Assembly (NCBI GenBank): GCA_028277295.1
Contig: JANQGN010000562.1
Location: 1-5,766, forward strand
Source of the DNA: Rhodospira sp.
GTDB taxonomy: Bacteria; Pseudomonadota; Alphaproteobacteria; Rhodospirillales; Rhodospirillaceae
Direction: 5' to 3'
DNA length: 5,766 nt
The position numbers were made by a program, and so were the translations under genes. Of the stretch, positions 1 through 5,766 are shown piece by piece (position 1 is the first letter of the stretch; each line of letters begins with the position of its first letter). A model generated the notes under the pieces. The model saw only the letters and a list, made by a program, of their open reading frames with translations. It was not told the origin of the DNA and made no database searches.

Positions 1-198
1 CACCCCCATCTCGACGATCATCACCCGGTTGAGGGTCCCCACCAGCAGCACCATCGCCATGCCCACCGAGACCTGGAACAAGGACAGCCGCAGCAGGCGC
101 CCCAGCGGCAACTGGTCCGTCGCCGCGTCGGCGAACGGCAGGTACCGGGGGGCGACCTCCATGAGGGCCTTGATCAGCGGTGGGGTCGACGTGGTCAT
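1..198 (-). CDS. lhaA: LhaA, light-harvesting 1 assembly protein (PucC-family MFS membrane protein), N-terminal fragment
   Basis: This is the first 66 codons of a gene that runs off the left edge. The start is the ATG at 198-196. The fragment has a polar N-terminal segment (residues 1-30, cytoplasmic by inference), then the family-typical stretch PLGRLLRLSLFQVSVGMAMV (residues 31-50). This leads into a first membrane helix at about residues 38-60, followed by LNRVMIVEMGV, where the visible part ends. The PLGRLLR...LNRVMIVE pattern is characteristic of LhaA/PucC (bacteriochlorophyll delivery branch of the major facilitator superfamily), known from Rhodobacter to promote LH1 assembly in the inner membrane. 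It starts 27 bases after bchM and is read in the same direction, matching the known bchM-lhaA-puhA order; position therefore favours lhaA over its paralogue pucC. No terminator separates it from bchM, so co-transcription is inferred. An in-frame Met at residue 13 is a less likely start because it is far from the AAAGG at 217-213. Confidence 0.9.
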   Translation of the reverse strand, partial: MTTSTPPLIKALMEVAPRYLPFADAATDQLPLGRLLRLSLFQVSVGMAMVLLVGTLNRVMIVEMGV

Positions 199-210
199 GG
201 GGTGATGGTC

Positions 211-217
211 ATCCTTT
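211..217 (-). promoter_or_regulatory. Weak Shine-Dalgarno candidate for lhaA
   Basis: In the 27-base gap between bchM and lhaA the minus strand reads AAAGGAT at 217-211. The AAAGG core ends 14 bases before the lhaA ATG at 198, longer than the usual 5-10. It also sits directly against another ATG (212-210) that opens a five-codon frame, too close to serve that ATG. It is the only purine-rich stretch in the gap, so it is the best candidate, but weak. Confidence 0.4.
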
Positions 218-225
218 GGGTCGCC

Positions 226-930
226 TTAGCTCCGTTTGGTCAGTTCCAGGGCCTGGGAGACATAGAACCCGCAGTTAACTCGCTCGGTGCGTCCCACGGC
301 CCAACCGGCCAGCGCCGGTTCCTTGGCCAGGTGTTTCAGGAAGCGGCGCGAGGCCATCGGCCGGATGGCCGGCGAACGGTCGGCGCGGGGAAACAGCTTG
401 CCGATCGCATGCATGGCGGCCAGGGCCGGGGTGCGCGGCGCATAGGTGAACACCATCGACCGGCTGGTGCGCGCGCTCAGCGTGGACAGCACGCGGACGA
501 TGTCCGGCCGCTCATAGTGGATGAACGAATCCATGGCCACCACGTGGTCGAACGTACCCAGCGCCGGATCCAGCATGTCACCGGCGCGGAAGTCCACGGA
601 GCCCGGACCCAGATCCGCGGGTAGACGCTCCCTGGCCAGCCCGACCAGGGTCGGCGACAGATCGATGGCGATCACATGGGCGCCGCGCCGCGCCGCCTCC
701 GTGGCGAAGGCCCCGGTGCCGCAGCCGGCGTCAAGGATCACCCGTCCGCTCAGGTCCTCGGGCAGCCAGCTCAGCAAAATCCCGCGCATGCGGTCACGCC
801 CCGCCCGCACGGTGCGGCGGATACGGTTCACGGGCGCGTCCGAGGTCAGGCGCTCCCAGGCCTTCACCGCCGTGCGGTCGAAATAGGTTTCCACCTCGCC
901 GCGGCGTTCTTCGTAGGACGCACCGGCCAT
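226..930 (-). CDS. bchM: Magnesium-protoporphyrin IX O-methyltransferase BchM
   Basis: This 234-residue protein transfers a methyl group from S-adenosylmethionine to the ring C propionate of Mg-protoporphyrin IX, giving the monomethyl ester, the step after Mg chelation in bacteriochlorophyll synthesis. The N-terminal helical part (residues 5-50, YEERRGEVETYFDRTAVKAW) is typical of BchM. The class I methyltransferase fold follows: SAM motif I VILDAGCGTG at 64-73, acidic residue D90 in HVIAIDLSP after strand 2, GDML at 117-120, and DHVVAMDSFIHYE at 128-140. The family-specific FPRADRSPAIRPM lies at 180-192, and the end, GFYVSQALEL, is also typical. Length is close to the roughly 225-235 usual for BchM. 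The ATG at 930-928 shares its A with the bchL stop (TGATG), indicating translational coupling. A modest GGGG at 942-939 lies 8 bases upstream. The gene ends with TAA. No damage is seen. Confidence 0.96.
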   Translation of the reverse strand: MAGASYEERRGEVETYFDRTAVKAWERLTSDAPVNRIRRTVRAGRDRMRGILLSWLPEDLSGRVILDAGCGTGAFATEAARRGAHVIAIDLSPTLVGLARERLPADLGPGSVDFRAGDMLDPALGTFDHVVAMDSFIHYERPDIVRVLSTLSARTSRSMVFTYAPRTPALAAMHAIGKLFPRADRSPAIRPMASRRFLKHLAKEPALAGWAVGRTERVNCGFYVSQALELTKRS

Positions 931-1838
931 CAGTCATACCCCAACAGATCAAACAAATCCCTATCCTTCAAGGGCTTGGCGTCCAGCGGCTTGGTCCCGG
1001 CGTAGAGCCGCGCGGCCAGTTGCAGGTACTCCTGCTGCACCGCCTCCACCTCCGGCGACGGCTCCAGTTCGAACAAAGTGGCCTTCTTCAGACGGCTGCG
1101 GCGGATCACGTCCAAGAGCGGGATGCGCGCCAGCGTCTCGGTGCCGGCCTGGGCGTTGAACTTGTCGATCTGGTCGGTCTGGTCACTGCGGTTGGCGATC
1201 ACCCCGCCCACGCGCACCTGGTAATTCTTCGCCTTGGCCTGGATGGCGGCGATGATGCGGTTCATGGCGAAGATGGAGTCGAAGTCGTTGGCGGTGACGA
1301 TCACCGCCCGCTCGGCGTGCTGCAAGGGCGCCGCGAAGCCGCCGCAGACAACGTCGCCCAGCACATCGAAGATCACCACGTCGGTATCGTCGAGCAGGTG
1401 GTGTTCCTTGAGCAGCTTGACCGTCTGCCCCACCACGTAGCCGCCGCAGCCGGTGCGGGCCGGCGGGCCGCCGGCCTCCACGCACATCACGCCGTTGTAG
1501 CCCTCGAAGACGAAGTCCTCGATGCGCAGCTCCTCGGAGTGAAAGTTGACCGACTCCAGCACGTCGATGACCGTGGGGATCAGCGACTTGGTCAGCGTGA
1601 AGGTCGAGTCGTGCTTGGGGTCGCAGCCGATCTGCAGCACCCGCTTGCCCAGCTTGGAAAATGCCACGGCCAGGTTGGAGGAGGTCGTGCTCTTGCCGAT
1701 CCCCCCCTTGCCGTAGACGGCGAAGACCTTGGCCGAGCCGATGGACAACGCCGGGTCCATATGGACCTGGGCGCTGCCCTCGCCGTCGCCGTCCCGTTGG
1801 CCGGACGTGTTGCCGGGCGTGTTGATGGTATCGAGCAA
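930..1838 (-). CDS. bchL: Light-independent protochlorophyllide reductase iron-sulfur ATP-binding protein BchL
   Basis: This 302-residue NifH-like protein forms a homodimer that hydrolyses ATP and passes electrons from a shared [4Fe-4S] cluster to the BchN-BchB complex, allowing protochlorophyllide reduction in the dark. Visible features are AKVFAVYGKGGIGKSTTSSN with the deviant Walker A GKGGIGKS at residues 43-50, the switch-like GCDPKHDSTFTL at 71-82, and the cluster ligands Cys131 (in TGCGGYVVGQ) and Cys165 (in DVLGDVVCGGFAAPL). ANDFDSIFAMNRI at 183-195 and IRRSRLKKATLFE at 245-257 also match BchL. Length is typical. The start is a TTG at 1838-1836. It is preferred because a strong SD lies 7 bases upstream and because the family-conserved DGEGSAQVHMD (17-28) begins upstream of the next Met (27), so an ATG start there would cut conserved sequence. 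It lies 37 bases after bchH and overlaps bchM by one base. Oddities are Arg128 before the cluster Cys and an AT-rich 3' tail. Confidence 0.97.
   Translation of the reverse strand: MLDTINTPGNTSGQRDGDGEGSAQVHMDPALSIGSAKVFAVYGKGGIGKSTTSSNLAVAFSKLGKRVLQIGCDPKHDSTFTLTKSLIPTVIDVLESVNFHSEELRIEDFVFEGYNGVMCVEAGGPPARTGCGGYVVGQTVKLLKEHHLLDDTDVVIFDVLGDVVCGGFAAPLQHAERAVIVTANDFDSIFAMNRIIAAIQAKAKNYQVRVGGVIANRSDQTDQIDKFNAQAGTETLARIPLLDVIRRSRLKKATLFELEPSPEVEAVQQEYLQLAARLYAGTKPLDAKPLKDRDLFDLLGYD
939..942 (-). promoter_or_regulatory. Possible weak Shine-Dalgarno for bchM inside the bchL end
   Basis: GGGG on the minus strand at 942-939 lies within the Gly300 codon region of bchL and 8 bases before the bchM ATG. 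It is a poor match to the ribosomal anti-SD. The one-base overlap of stop and start suggests that bchM translation depends mainly on ribosomes finishing bchL. Confidence 0.3.
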
Positions 1839-1844
1839 GGACTG

Positions 1845-1853
1845 TCTCCCTTT
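1845..1853 (-). promoter_or_regulatory. Strong Shine-Dalgarno that fixes the TTG start of bchL
   Basis: The minus strand reads AAAGGGAGA at 1853-1845, within a longer purine run beginning at 1858. Its end is 7 bases before the TTG at 1838-1836. This is the best ribosome binding site in the window and supports independent initiation of bchL after the bchH stop. The 37-base gap (1839-1875) shows no hairpin-plus-T terminator, so bchH and bchL are probably on one transcript. Confidence 0.75.
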
Positions 1854-1875
1854 CCTCTGCTGGCGAGGTTATGGC

Positions 1876-4800
1876 TCAGGCTGCCACACCCTCGGACACA
1901 CCCTCCAGCCGGTCTTCCAGCTCCTCGCCCGCGTTGCGCAGGGTTTCGAGCACGTCCTCGTCCGGGGTCCAGTAGTTGCGTTCAAAGGCTTCCAGCAAGC
2001 GGTTGGCCACCCGCGCCGAGGCCGTGGGGTTGAGGGCCGCGAGCCGTTCGCGCATTTCCTCGTCCAGCATGAAGGTCTCGGTCAACTGCTCGTACACCCA
2101 GGGGGCCACCTGGCCGGTGGTCGCCGACCAGCCCAGGGTGTTGGTGATGGCCGCCTCGATCTGGCGCACGCCCTCGTAGCCGTGATCCAGCATACCCTCA
2201 TACCATTTCGGGTTCAGCATCCGTGTGCGGGTTTCCAGCGCCACCTGTTCGGCCAGGGTGCGCACCTTGCCCTCGCCCATGGTCTGGTCGCCGATGTAGA
2301 CGGGCACGCCCTTGCCGCCCTTGGCGCGGGTCACCGCCCGGCTGATGCCGCCCAGGGTGTCGAAATAGTGATCAACGGTGGTGACGCCCAGCTCCATGGA
2401 CTCCAGGTTCTGATAGGCCAGATCCACGCCAGAGAGGATTTCGCCCAGCAACTCGGCCTTGGGCGCCGGCTTGCCCTCGCGGCCATAGGCGAAGCACTTG
2501 CGCCGGGTGTAGGTCTCGGCCAGTTCGTCTTCCTCGGCCCAGCCACCGCTGTCCACCAGCATGTTGACGTTGGAGCCATAGGCGCCGTCGGCGTTGGAGA
2601 ACACCCGCAAGGACGCCTCCTCCAGGTCGCAGCCATGGGCCGCCTGGTAGGCCAGGGCATGCTTGCGGACGAAGTTCATCTCCTCGGGCTCGTCCTCGGC
2701 GCTGGCCGCCAGGAACGCGGCCTCGGCCAGCAGCCGGGTCTGCAAGGGCAGCAGGTCGCGGAAGATGCCCGACAGGGTCATGATCACGTCCACGCGCGGC
2801 CGGCCCACCTGGTCCAGCGGGATCAGTTCGGCGCCACACAGGCGGCCGTAGCTGTCGAAGCGCGGCCGGGCGCCCATCAGGGCCAGGGCCTGGCCGATGG
2901 GGCCGCCCTCGCTTTTCAGGTTGTCGGTACCCCATAGCACCATGGCCACGGTCTCGGGCAGGGCGTTGCCCTCGGCCAGGTGGCGCTCCAGCACCCGCTG
3001 GGCCTGCAGCGCCCCGTCCTTGACGGCGAAGGCGCTGGGCAGGCGGAAGGGATCGAAGCCATGCAGGTTGCGCCCGGTGGGCAGGATCGCCGGCGTGCGC
3101 AGCAGGTCGCCGCCCGGCGCCGGATGGGTGAAGCCGCCCTCCAGGGCATGCAGGATGGCCGGGATCTCGGCGTCCTGTTGCAGCAGCCCGTCGATGCGCG
3201 CCAGGTCCTCGATCAGCGCCTGGTCGATGTTGGCGGCCGCCGCCGCCTCGGCGCTGGAGAAGGTCCGCTGGGCGATCTTCAGGGCGGCCTCGGCGTCGCC
3301 GTCGGCCATCAGGGCGTCGACCGCCGCCAGGTCCGGCGTGGCCTCGCGCGAGGCCTCGGCCAGGGCCATCAGCAGATCGCGCCGCGCCTCCACGGTCGGC
3401 GCCTGGCCGACCACATGCAGGCCGTGCGGGATCAGGGTGTACTCCAGCTCCTGCAGGGCATGGCGCAGGCTTTCCATGCGCGCGGCCAGGGCCTTGTCGT
3501 CCAGGGTCTGGCCCCAGTCCTCCGGCGCCTCCCCCTCGGCGGGACCCTCGGCCAGCTCCAGCTCGATGGCCTGGGTCTGAATCAGCGGCACCATGCGGGC
3601 GCGCTCGGCGGCGTCATCCGGCGGCAGGGACCGCCAGCGCTCCAGCGACGCCTTCAGGTCCGCCAGACCCTTGTACAGGCCCGCCTTGGCGACCGGCGGC
3701 GTCATGTAGCTGATCAGCGTGGCCGACGAACGGCGCTTGGCGATGCTGCCTTCCGAAGGGTTGTTGGCGGCGTACAGGTAAACGTTGGGCAGATCACCGA
3801 TCAGCCGGTCCGGCCAGCAGGCGCCGGACAGGCCGGTCTGCTTGCCGGGCATGAACTCCAGCGCGCCGTGCATGCCGAAATGCAGCACCGCGTGCGCGCC
3901 GAAGGTGTCGGACAGATAGCGATAGAAGGCGGCGAAGGCGTGCGTGGGCGCGAACCCCTTCTCGAACAGCAACCGCATGGGGTCACCCTCGTAGCCAAAG
4001 CCCGGCTGCACGGTGACCACCACGTTCCCCAACGGCACGCCCAGCACGTGGATGCTCTGGCCGTCGCTCTGCTGGCGGCCGGGCGCGGGGCCCCATTGGG
4101 CCTCGATCTCGCTCAGCCACTTCTGGCCCTGGACGTGATCATCAACGCCGATGCGGTCCAGCACGTTGGCCTGGGCGCCATGCTGGCCGGCGTTGCCCTT
4201 GAGCAGGCGATCGCGCAGATCATCCACCGAGTCCGGCACCTCGACGGTGTAGCCGGCGGCGGCCATGGCCTTGAGGGTGTTGAACAGGGACTCATAGACC
4301 GATAGATAGGCCGCCGTGCCCACCGCCCCGGAGTTGGGCGGGAAGTTGAACAGCACGATGGCCACCTTGCGCTCCGCCCGGGGGGTGCGGCGCAGGGTGA
4401 TCAGCCGGTCGACACGCGCGGCCAGGGCATGGACGCGCTCCATCTCCGGCACCATGTCGCGGGCGGACTCGCCCTCGCCACTGTCGACCCGGCCGCCGAA
4501 CAGCAGCGGCCCGGTGGCGCCGTCCAGTTCGGGAATGGCGATCATCATGGTCGACTCGACCGGCAGAAGGCCGCGATCCGATCCGCGCCAGCTCTCCAGC
4601 GACTGGAACTCCACCGCGTGGGCGGCGATGTAGGGCATGTCCAGCTTGGACAGGATCTCCTCGGCCGCGCGCGCGTCGTTATAGGCCGGCCCCCCCACCA
4701 GCGAGAAGCCCGCCAGCGACACCAGGGCGTCGATCTGGGGCCGGTCGCCCTTGAGGAAATACTGTTCGATGGCCGGGCGGGCGTCGAGGCCGCTGGAGAA

Positions 4801-5667
4801 GGTGGGGATCACGCGCAGGCCGCGCGCCTCCAGGGTGTCGATGACGGCGTCATAGTGGGCGCTGTTGCCCGCCAGAACATACGAGCGCATGACCAGCAGC
4901 CCCACGGTACCGCGAATGGCCCCGTCGGGCATGGGCACCTGGGCCAGGTCCTCGCCGATGCGCCCGGGCAGGCGCGGGTGATAGAGGCCCACCTCGGGAT
5001 ACTCGGCCGGGGCGTCCGGCTTGGTCTGGCCCCGCAGCACCTTGCGCGGCCCCTCGGCGTAGCGGTCCACCAGGAAGCGGACCATGTTGGCCACGTTCTC
5101 CTCGGAGCCGGCCAGCCAGTATTGCAGGGTCAGGAAGTAGGCGCGCAGATCCTGGGCCTTGCCGGGGATGAAGCGCAGAATCTGCGGGATGCGCCGCAGC
5201 ATGGCCATTTGCCCGGCGCCGGAGTCGGCGGCCTTGTCGTCCTTCTTCTTCATGCTGCCGCGCAGCTTCTTCAGCAGCCCGACGACGCCGCCCTGCTTGG
5301 CGTCCATGCGCAATGGGCCCAGCTTGGTGAGCTGCACGATCTCGCCGGAGCACATGGCGCCAATCATGGCGTCGCAGTGCTCGCGCCGCGCCTTGAGGGC
5401 CGGCAGGACCGCCTGGATATGGTCCTCCATGAACAGCATGGTGACAACGATGATGTCACCCGTCTCGATGTCCTGGAGGCAGCGGCCCAGGGCCTCCACG
5501 TCATCGCCCCATTCGGAGGCCGCATGGAGGCTCAGGTGCAGGCCGGGCAGGTCCTGGCGCAGTTCGCGCAGGGCCCGATCGGTGGCCCCCGACAAATGAC
5601 CGTCCAGGGTCACGATCACGACCCGAATGGGCGTGGTTTCACCGGCTGAAGTGTGCTTTGGCATCAT
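1876..5667 (-). CDS. bchH: Magnesium chelatase subunit H, BchH (porphyrin-binding catalytic subunit)
   Basis: This 1263-residue protein binds protoporphyrin IX and inserts Mg2+ with the AAA+ subunits BchI and BchD, using ATP, at the branch between haem and bacteriochlorophyll. It belongs to the CobN/BchH family. The N-terminal domain starts with TPIRVVIVTLDGHLSG (12-27) and includes EDHIQAVLPAL (81-91). A Lys-rich linker (KKLRGSMKKKDDK, 133-145) is followed by MLRRIPQILRFIPGKAQDLR (156-175). The CobN-like body has VAIVLFNFPPNSGAVGTAAY (435-454), the core HFGMHGALEFMPGKQTG (596-612) and NNPSEGSIAKRRSSATLISY (635-654). Glu604 and Glu639 in these motifs are candidate active-site acids by analogy with cyanobacterial ChlH (35-residue spacing; inferred). 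Further conserved blocks are LPTGRNLHGFDPFRLPS (862-878), WGTDNLKSEGGPIGQAL (912-928), LSGIFRDLLPLQ (965-976), GAYGSNVNMLVDS (1028-1040) and NTLGWSATTGQVAPWVY (1176-1192). It is about 70 residues longer than Rhodobacter BchH. The start is ATGATG at 5667-5662; either Met is possible. The start lies inside the bchB end. Confidence 0.97.
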   Translation of the reverse strand: MMPKHTSAGETTPIRVVIVTLDGHLSGATDRALRELRQDLPGLHLSLHAASEWGDDVEALGRCLQDIETGDIIVVTMLFMEDHIQAVLPALKARREHCDAMIGAMCSGEIVQLTKLGPLRMDAKQGGVVGLLKKLRGSMKKKDDKAADSGAGQMAMLRRIPQILRFIPGKAQDLRAYFLTLQYWLAGSEENVANMVRFLVDRYAEGPRKVLRGQTKPDAPAEYPEVGLYHPRLPGRIGEDLAQVPMPDGAIRGTVGLLVMRSYVLAGNSAHYDAVIDTLEARGLRVIPTFSSGLDARPAIEQYFLKGDRPQIDALVSLAGFSLVGGPAYNDARAAEEILSKLDMPYIAAHAVEFQSLESWRGSDRGLLPVESTMMIAIPELDGATGPLLFGGRVDSGEGESARDMVPEMERVHALAARVDRLITLRRTPRAERKVAIVLFNFPPNSGAVGTAAYLSVYESLFNTLKAMAAAGYTVEVPDSVDDLRDRLLKGNAGQHGAQANVLDRIGVDDHVQGQKWLSEIEAQWGPAPGRQQSDGQSIHVLGVPLGNVVVTVQPGFGYEGDPMRLLFEKGFAPTHAFAAFYRYLSDTFGAHAVLHFGMHGALEFMPGKQTGLSGACWPDRLIGDLPNVYLYAANNPSEGSIAKRRSSATLISYMTPPVAKAGLYKGLADLKASLERWRSLPPDDAAERARMVPLIQTQAIELELAEGPAEGEAPEDWGQTLDDKALAARMESLRHALQELEYTLIPHGLHVVGQAPTVEARRDLLMALAEASREATPDLAAVDALMADGDAEAALKIAQRTFSSAEAAAAANIDQALIEDLARIDGLLQQDAEIPAILHALEGGFTHPAPGGDLLRTPAILPTGRNLHGFDPFRLPSAFAVKDGALQAQRVLERHLAEGNALPETVAMVLWGTDNLKSEGGPIGQALALMGARPRFDSYGRLCGAELIPLDQVGRPRVDVIMTLSGIFRDLLPLQTRLLAEAAFLAASAEDEPEEMNFVRKHALAYQAAHGCDLEEASLRVFSNADGAYGSNVNMLVDSGGWAEEDELAETYTRRKCFAYGREGKPAPKAELLGEILSGVDLAYQNLESMELGVTTVDHYFDTLGGISRAVTRAKGGKGVPVYIGDQTMGEGKVRTLAEQVALETRTRMLNPKWYEGMLDHGYEGVRQIEAAITNTLGWSATTGQVAPWVYEQLTETFMLDEEMRERLAALNPTASARVANRLLEAFERNYWTPDEDVLETLRNAGEELEDRLEGVSEGVAA

Positions 5668-5766
5668 ACAACGTCTCGATGGTGATCGTGGCGAGGCCCC
5701 GTTCGGCGGCGAACCGCTCCGTATTGCGGCGCGCCTTGCCCCGAACGAAGAAGGGGATCTTGTTCA
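5639..5766 (-). CDS. bchB: Light-independent protochlorophyllide reductase subunit B, BchB, C-terminal fragment
   Basis: Only the last 41 codons and the TGA stop (5641-5639) are in the window; the gene continues past the right edge. The visible part begins NKIPFFVRGKARRNTERFAA and ends TLYDAKAHFSR. The IPFFVRGKARRNTE motif is the signature of the small C-terminal domain of BchB/ChlB, a short helical region that contacts the substrate end of the BchN-BchB heterotetramer. BchB is the NifK-like subunit that, with BchN, reduces ring D of protochlorophyllide using electrons from BchL, encoded further along this cluster. The reading frame overlaps the bchH start by 29 bases in a different frame, indicating coupled translation. 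The bchB-bchH order is the usual one in purple bacteria. Identity is confident despite the short fragment because motif, frame and context agree. Confidence 0.93.
   Translation of the reverse strand, partial: NKIPFFVRGKARRNTERFAAERGLATITIETLYDAKAHFSR
5674..5677 (-). promoter_or_regulatory. Weak Shine-Dalgarno candidate for bchH within bchB
   Basis: GAGA on the minus strand at 5677-5674 lies 6 bases before the first ATG (5667) and 9 before the second (5664). The match is weak. With bchH starting 29 bases before the bchB stop, re-initiation by ribosomes from bchB is the more likely main mode. Confidence 0.3.

Larger units (their letters stand above)
1..5766 (-). other. Part of a bchBHLM-lhaA photosynthesis operon
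   Basis: Five co-directional genes are packed with junctions of -29 (bchB/bchH), +37 (bchH/bchL), -1 (bchL/bchM) and +27 (bchM/lhaA) bases. No terminator-like hairpin with a T run is present at any junction, so a single transcript is inferred. In Rhodobacter this unit is the bchFNBHLM-lhaA-puh superoperon, controlled by oxygen and light through PpsR/CrtJ and RegA. The promoter would lie upstream of the right edge. A scan by eye for the PpsR/CrtJ motif TGT-N12-ACA found no exact match. Confidence 0.8.

Noticed and set aside
226..930. Possibility that the methyltransferase is a generic ubiquinone or small-molecule enzyme.
   Set aside because: BchM-specific N- and C-terminal motifs and the bchL-bchM-lhaA order make BchM the clear assignment.
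1458..1476. Perfect 9-base inverted repeat around one base (GGCCGGCGG-G-CCGCCGGCC) inside bchL.
   Set aside because: It encodes the conserved Gly-Gly-Pro-Pro-Ala before the cluster Cys with GC-rich codons. GGC/GCC and CCG/CGG codons make this palindrome almost automatically, the loop is too short for a natural hairpin, and no T run follows.
1839..1875. bchH-bchL gap as a site for an internal promoter or terminator.
   Set aside because: Only 37 bases, with no -35/-10-like pair and no stem with a T run; the purine run is explained as a Shine-Dalgarno.
2923..2940. TGT followed 12 bases later by GCA, resembling a PpsR/CrtJ site in bchH.
   Set aside because: The second half-site does not match ACA, and it lies deep in conserved coding sequence.
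2980..5649. Long plus-strand open frames opposite bchH (441 and 406 codons), with others of 402 and 337 codons further left.
   Set aside because: They lie antisense to well-conserved genes. Their translations are rich in Gly, Ala, Gln, His and Arg with no recognisable motifs, which is the usual mirror of GC-biased codons with few stops.

Overview
This is a stretch of a purple-bacterial photosynthesis gene cluster. Every real gene lies on the minus strand, so the biological reading order runs from the right edge (5766) to the left edge (1): bchB (3' end only), bchH, bchL, bchM, lhaA (5' end only). This is the classic bchFNBHLM-lhaA-puh order of anoxygenic phototrophic Alphaproteobacteria. The DNA is GC-rich with strong third-position G/C bias. 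Protein similarity recalled from memory and the fairly long BchH (1263 residues, against about 1190 in Rhodobacter) suggest a Rhodospirillales-like purple non-sulfur bacterium rather than a Rhodobacter, but the genus cannot be fixed from this window.

Layout by region: 5639-5766 is the last 41 codons of bchB, the catalytic N2B2-type component of dark protochlorophyllide reductase. 1876-5667 is bchH, the large porphyrin-binding subunit of magnesium chelatase, whose start overlaps the bchB end by 29 bases. A 37-base gap carrying a good Shine-Dalgarno leads into bchL (930-1838, TTG start), the NifH-like ATPase of dark protochlorophyllide reductase. The bchL stop and bchM start share one base (TGATG). 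bchM (226-930) encodes Mg-protoporphyrin IX O-methyltransferase. After a 27-base gap, lhaA (1-198, truncated by the window edge) begins a PucC-family membrane protein for light-harvesting 1 assembly. There is no gene-free stretch longer than 37 bases, and I see no terminator, RNA gene, mobile element, CRISPR array or promoter that I can support.

How the genes work together: BchH (with BchI and BchD, not in the window) inserts Mg2+ into protoporphyrin IX. BchM methylates the product, and BchH is known in this family to hand over Mg-protoporphyrin to BchM. After ring E formation (other genes), BchL feeds electrons to the BchN-BchB complex to reduce protochlorophyllide without light. LhaA helps assemble LH1, which uses the finished bacteriochlorophyll. 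The unit therefore joins three pigment steps to antenna assembly in one tightly packed transcript.

I found no undescribed system here; the genes are well-known families. The points worth a second look are small: a TTG start for bchL, an Arg next to the Fe-S cysteine of BchL, an AT-rich, unusual-codon tail of bchL just before the coupled bchM start, a five-codon ORF touching the lhaA start, and a regulator-like half-site pair with the wrong spacing at the bchH start. The long open frames on the plus strand are judged to be shadows of GC-biased coding sequence.
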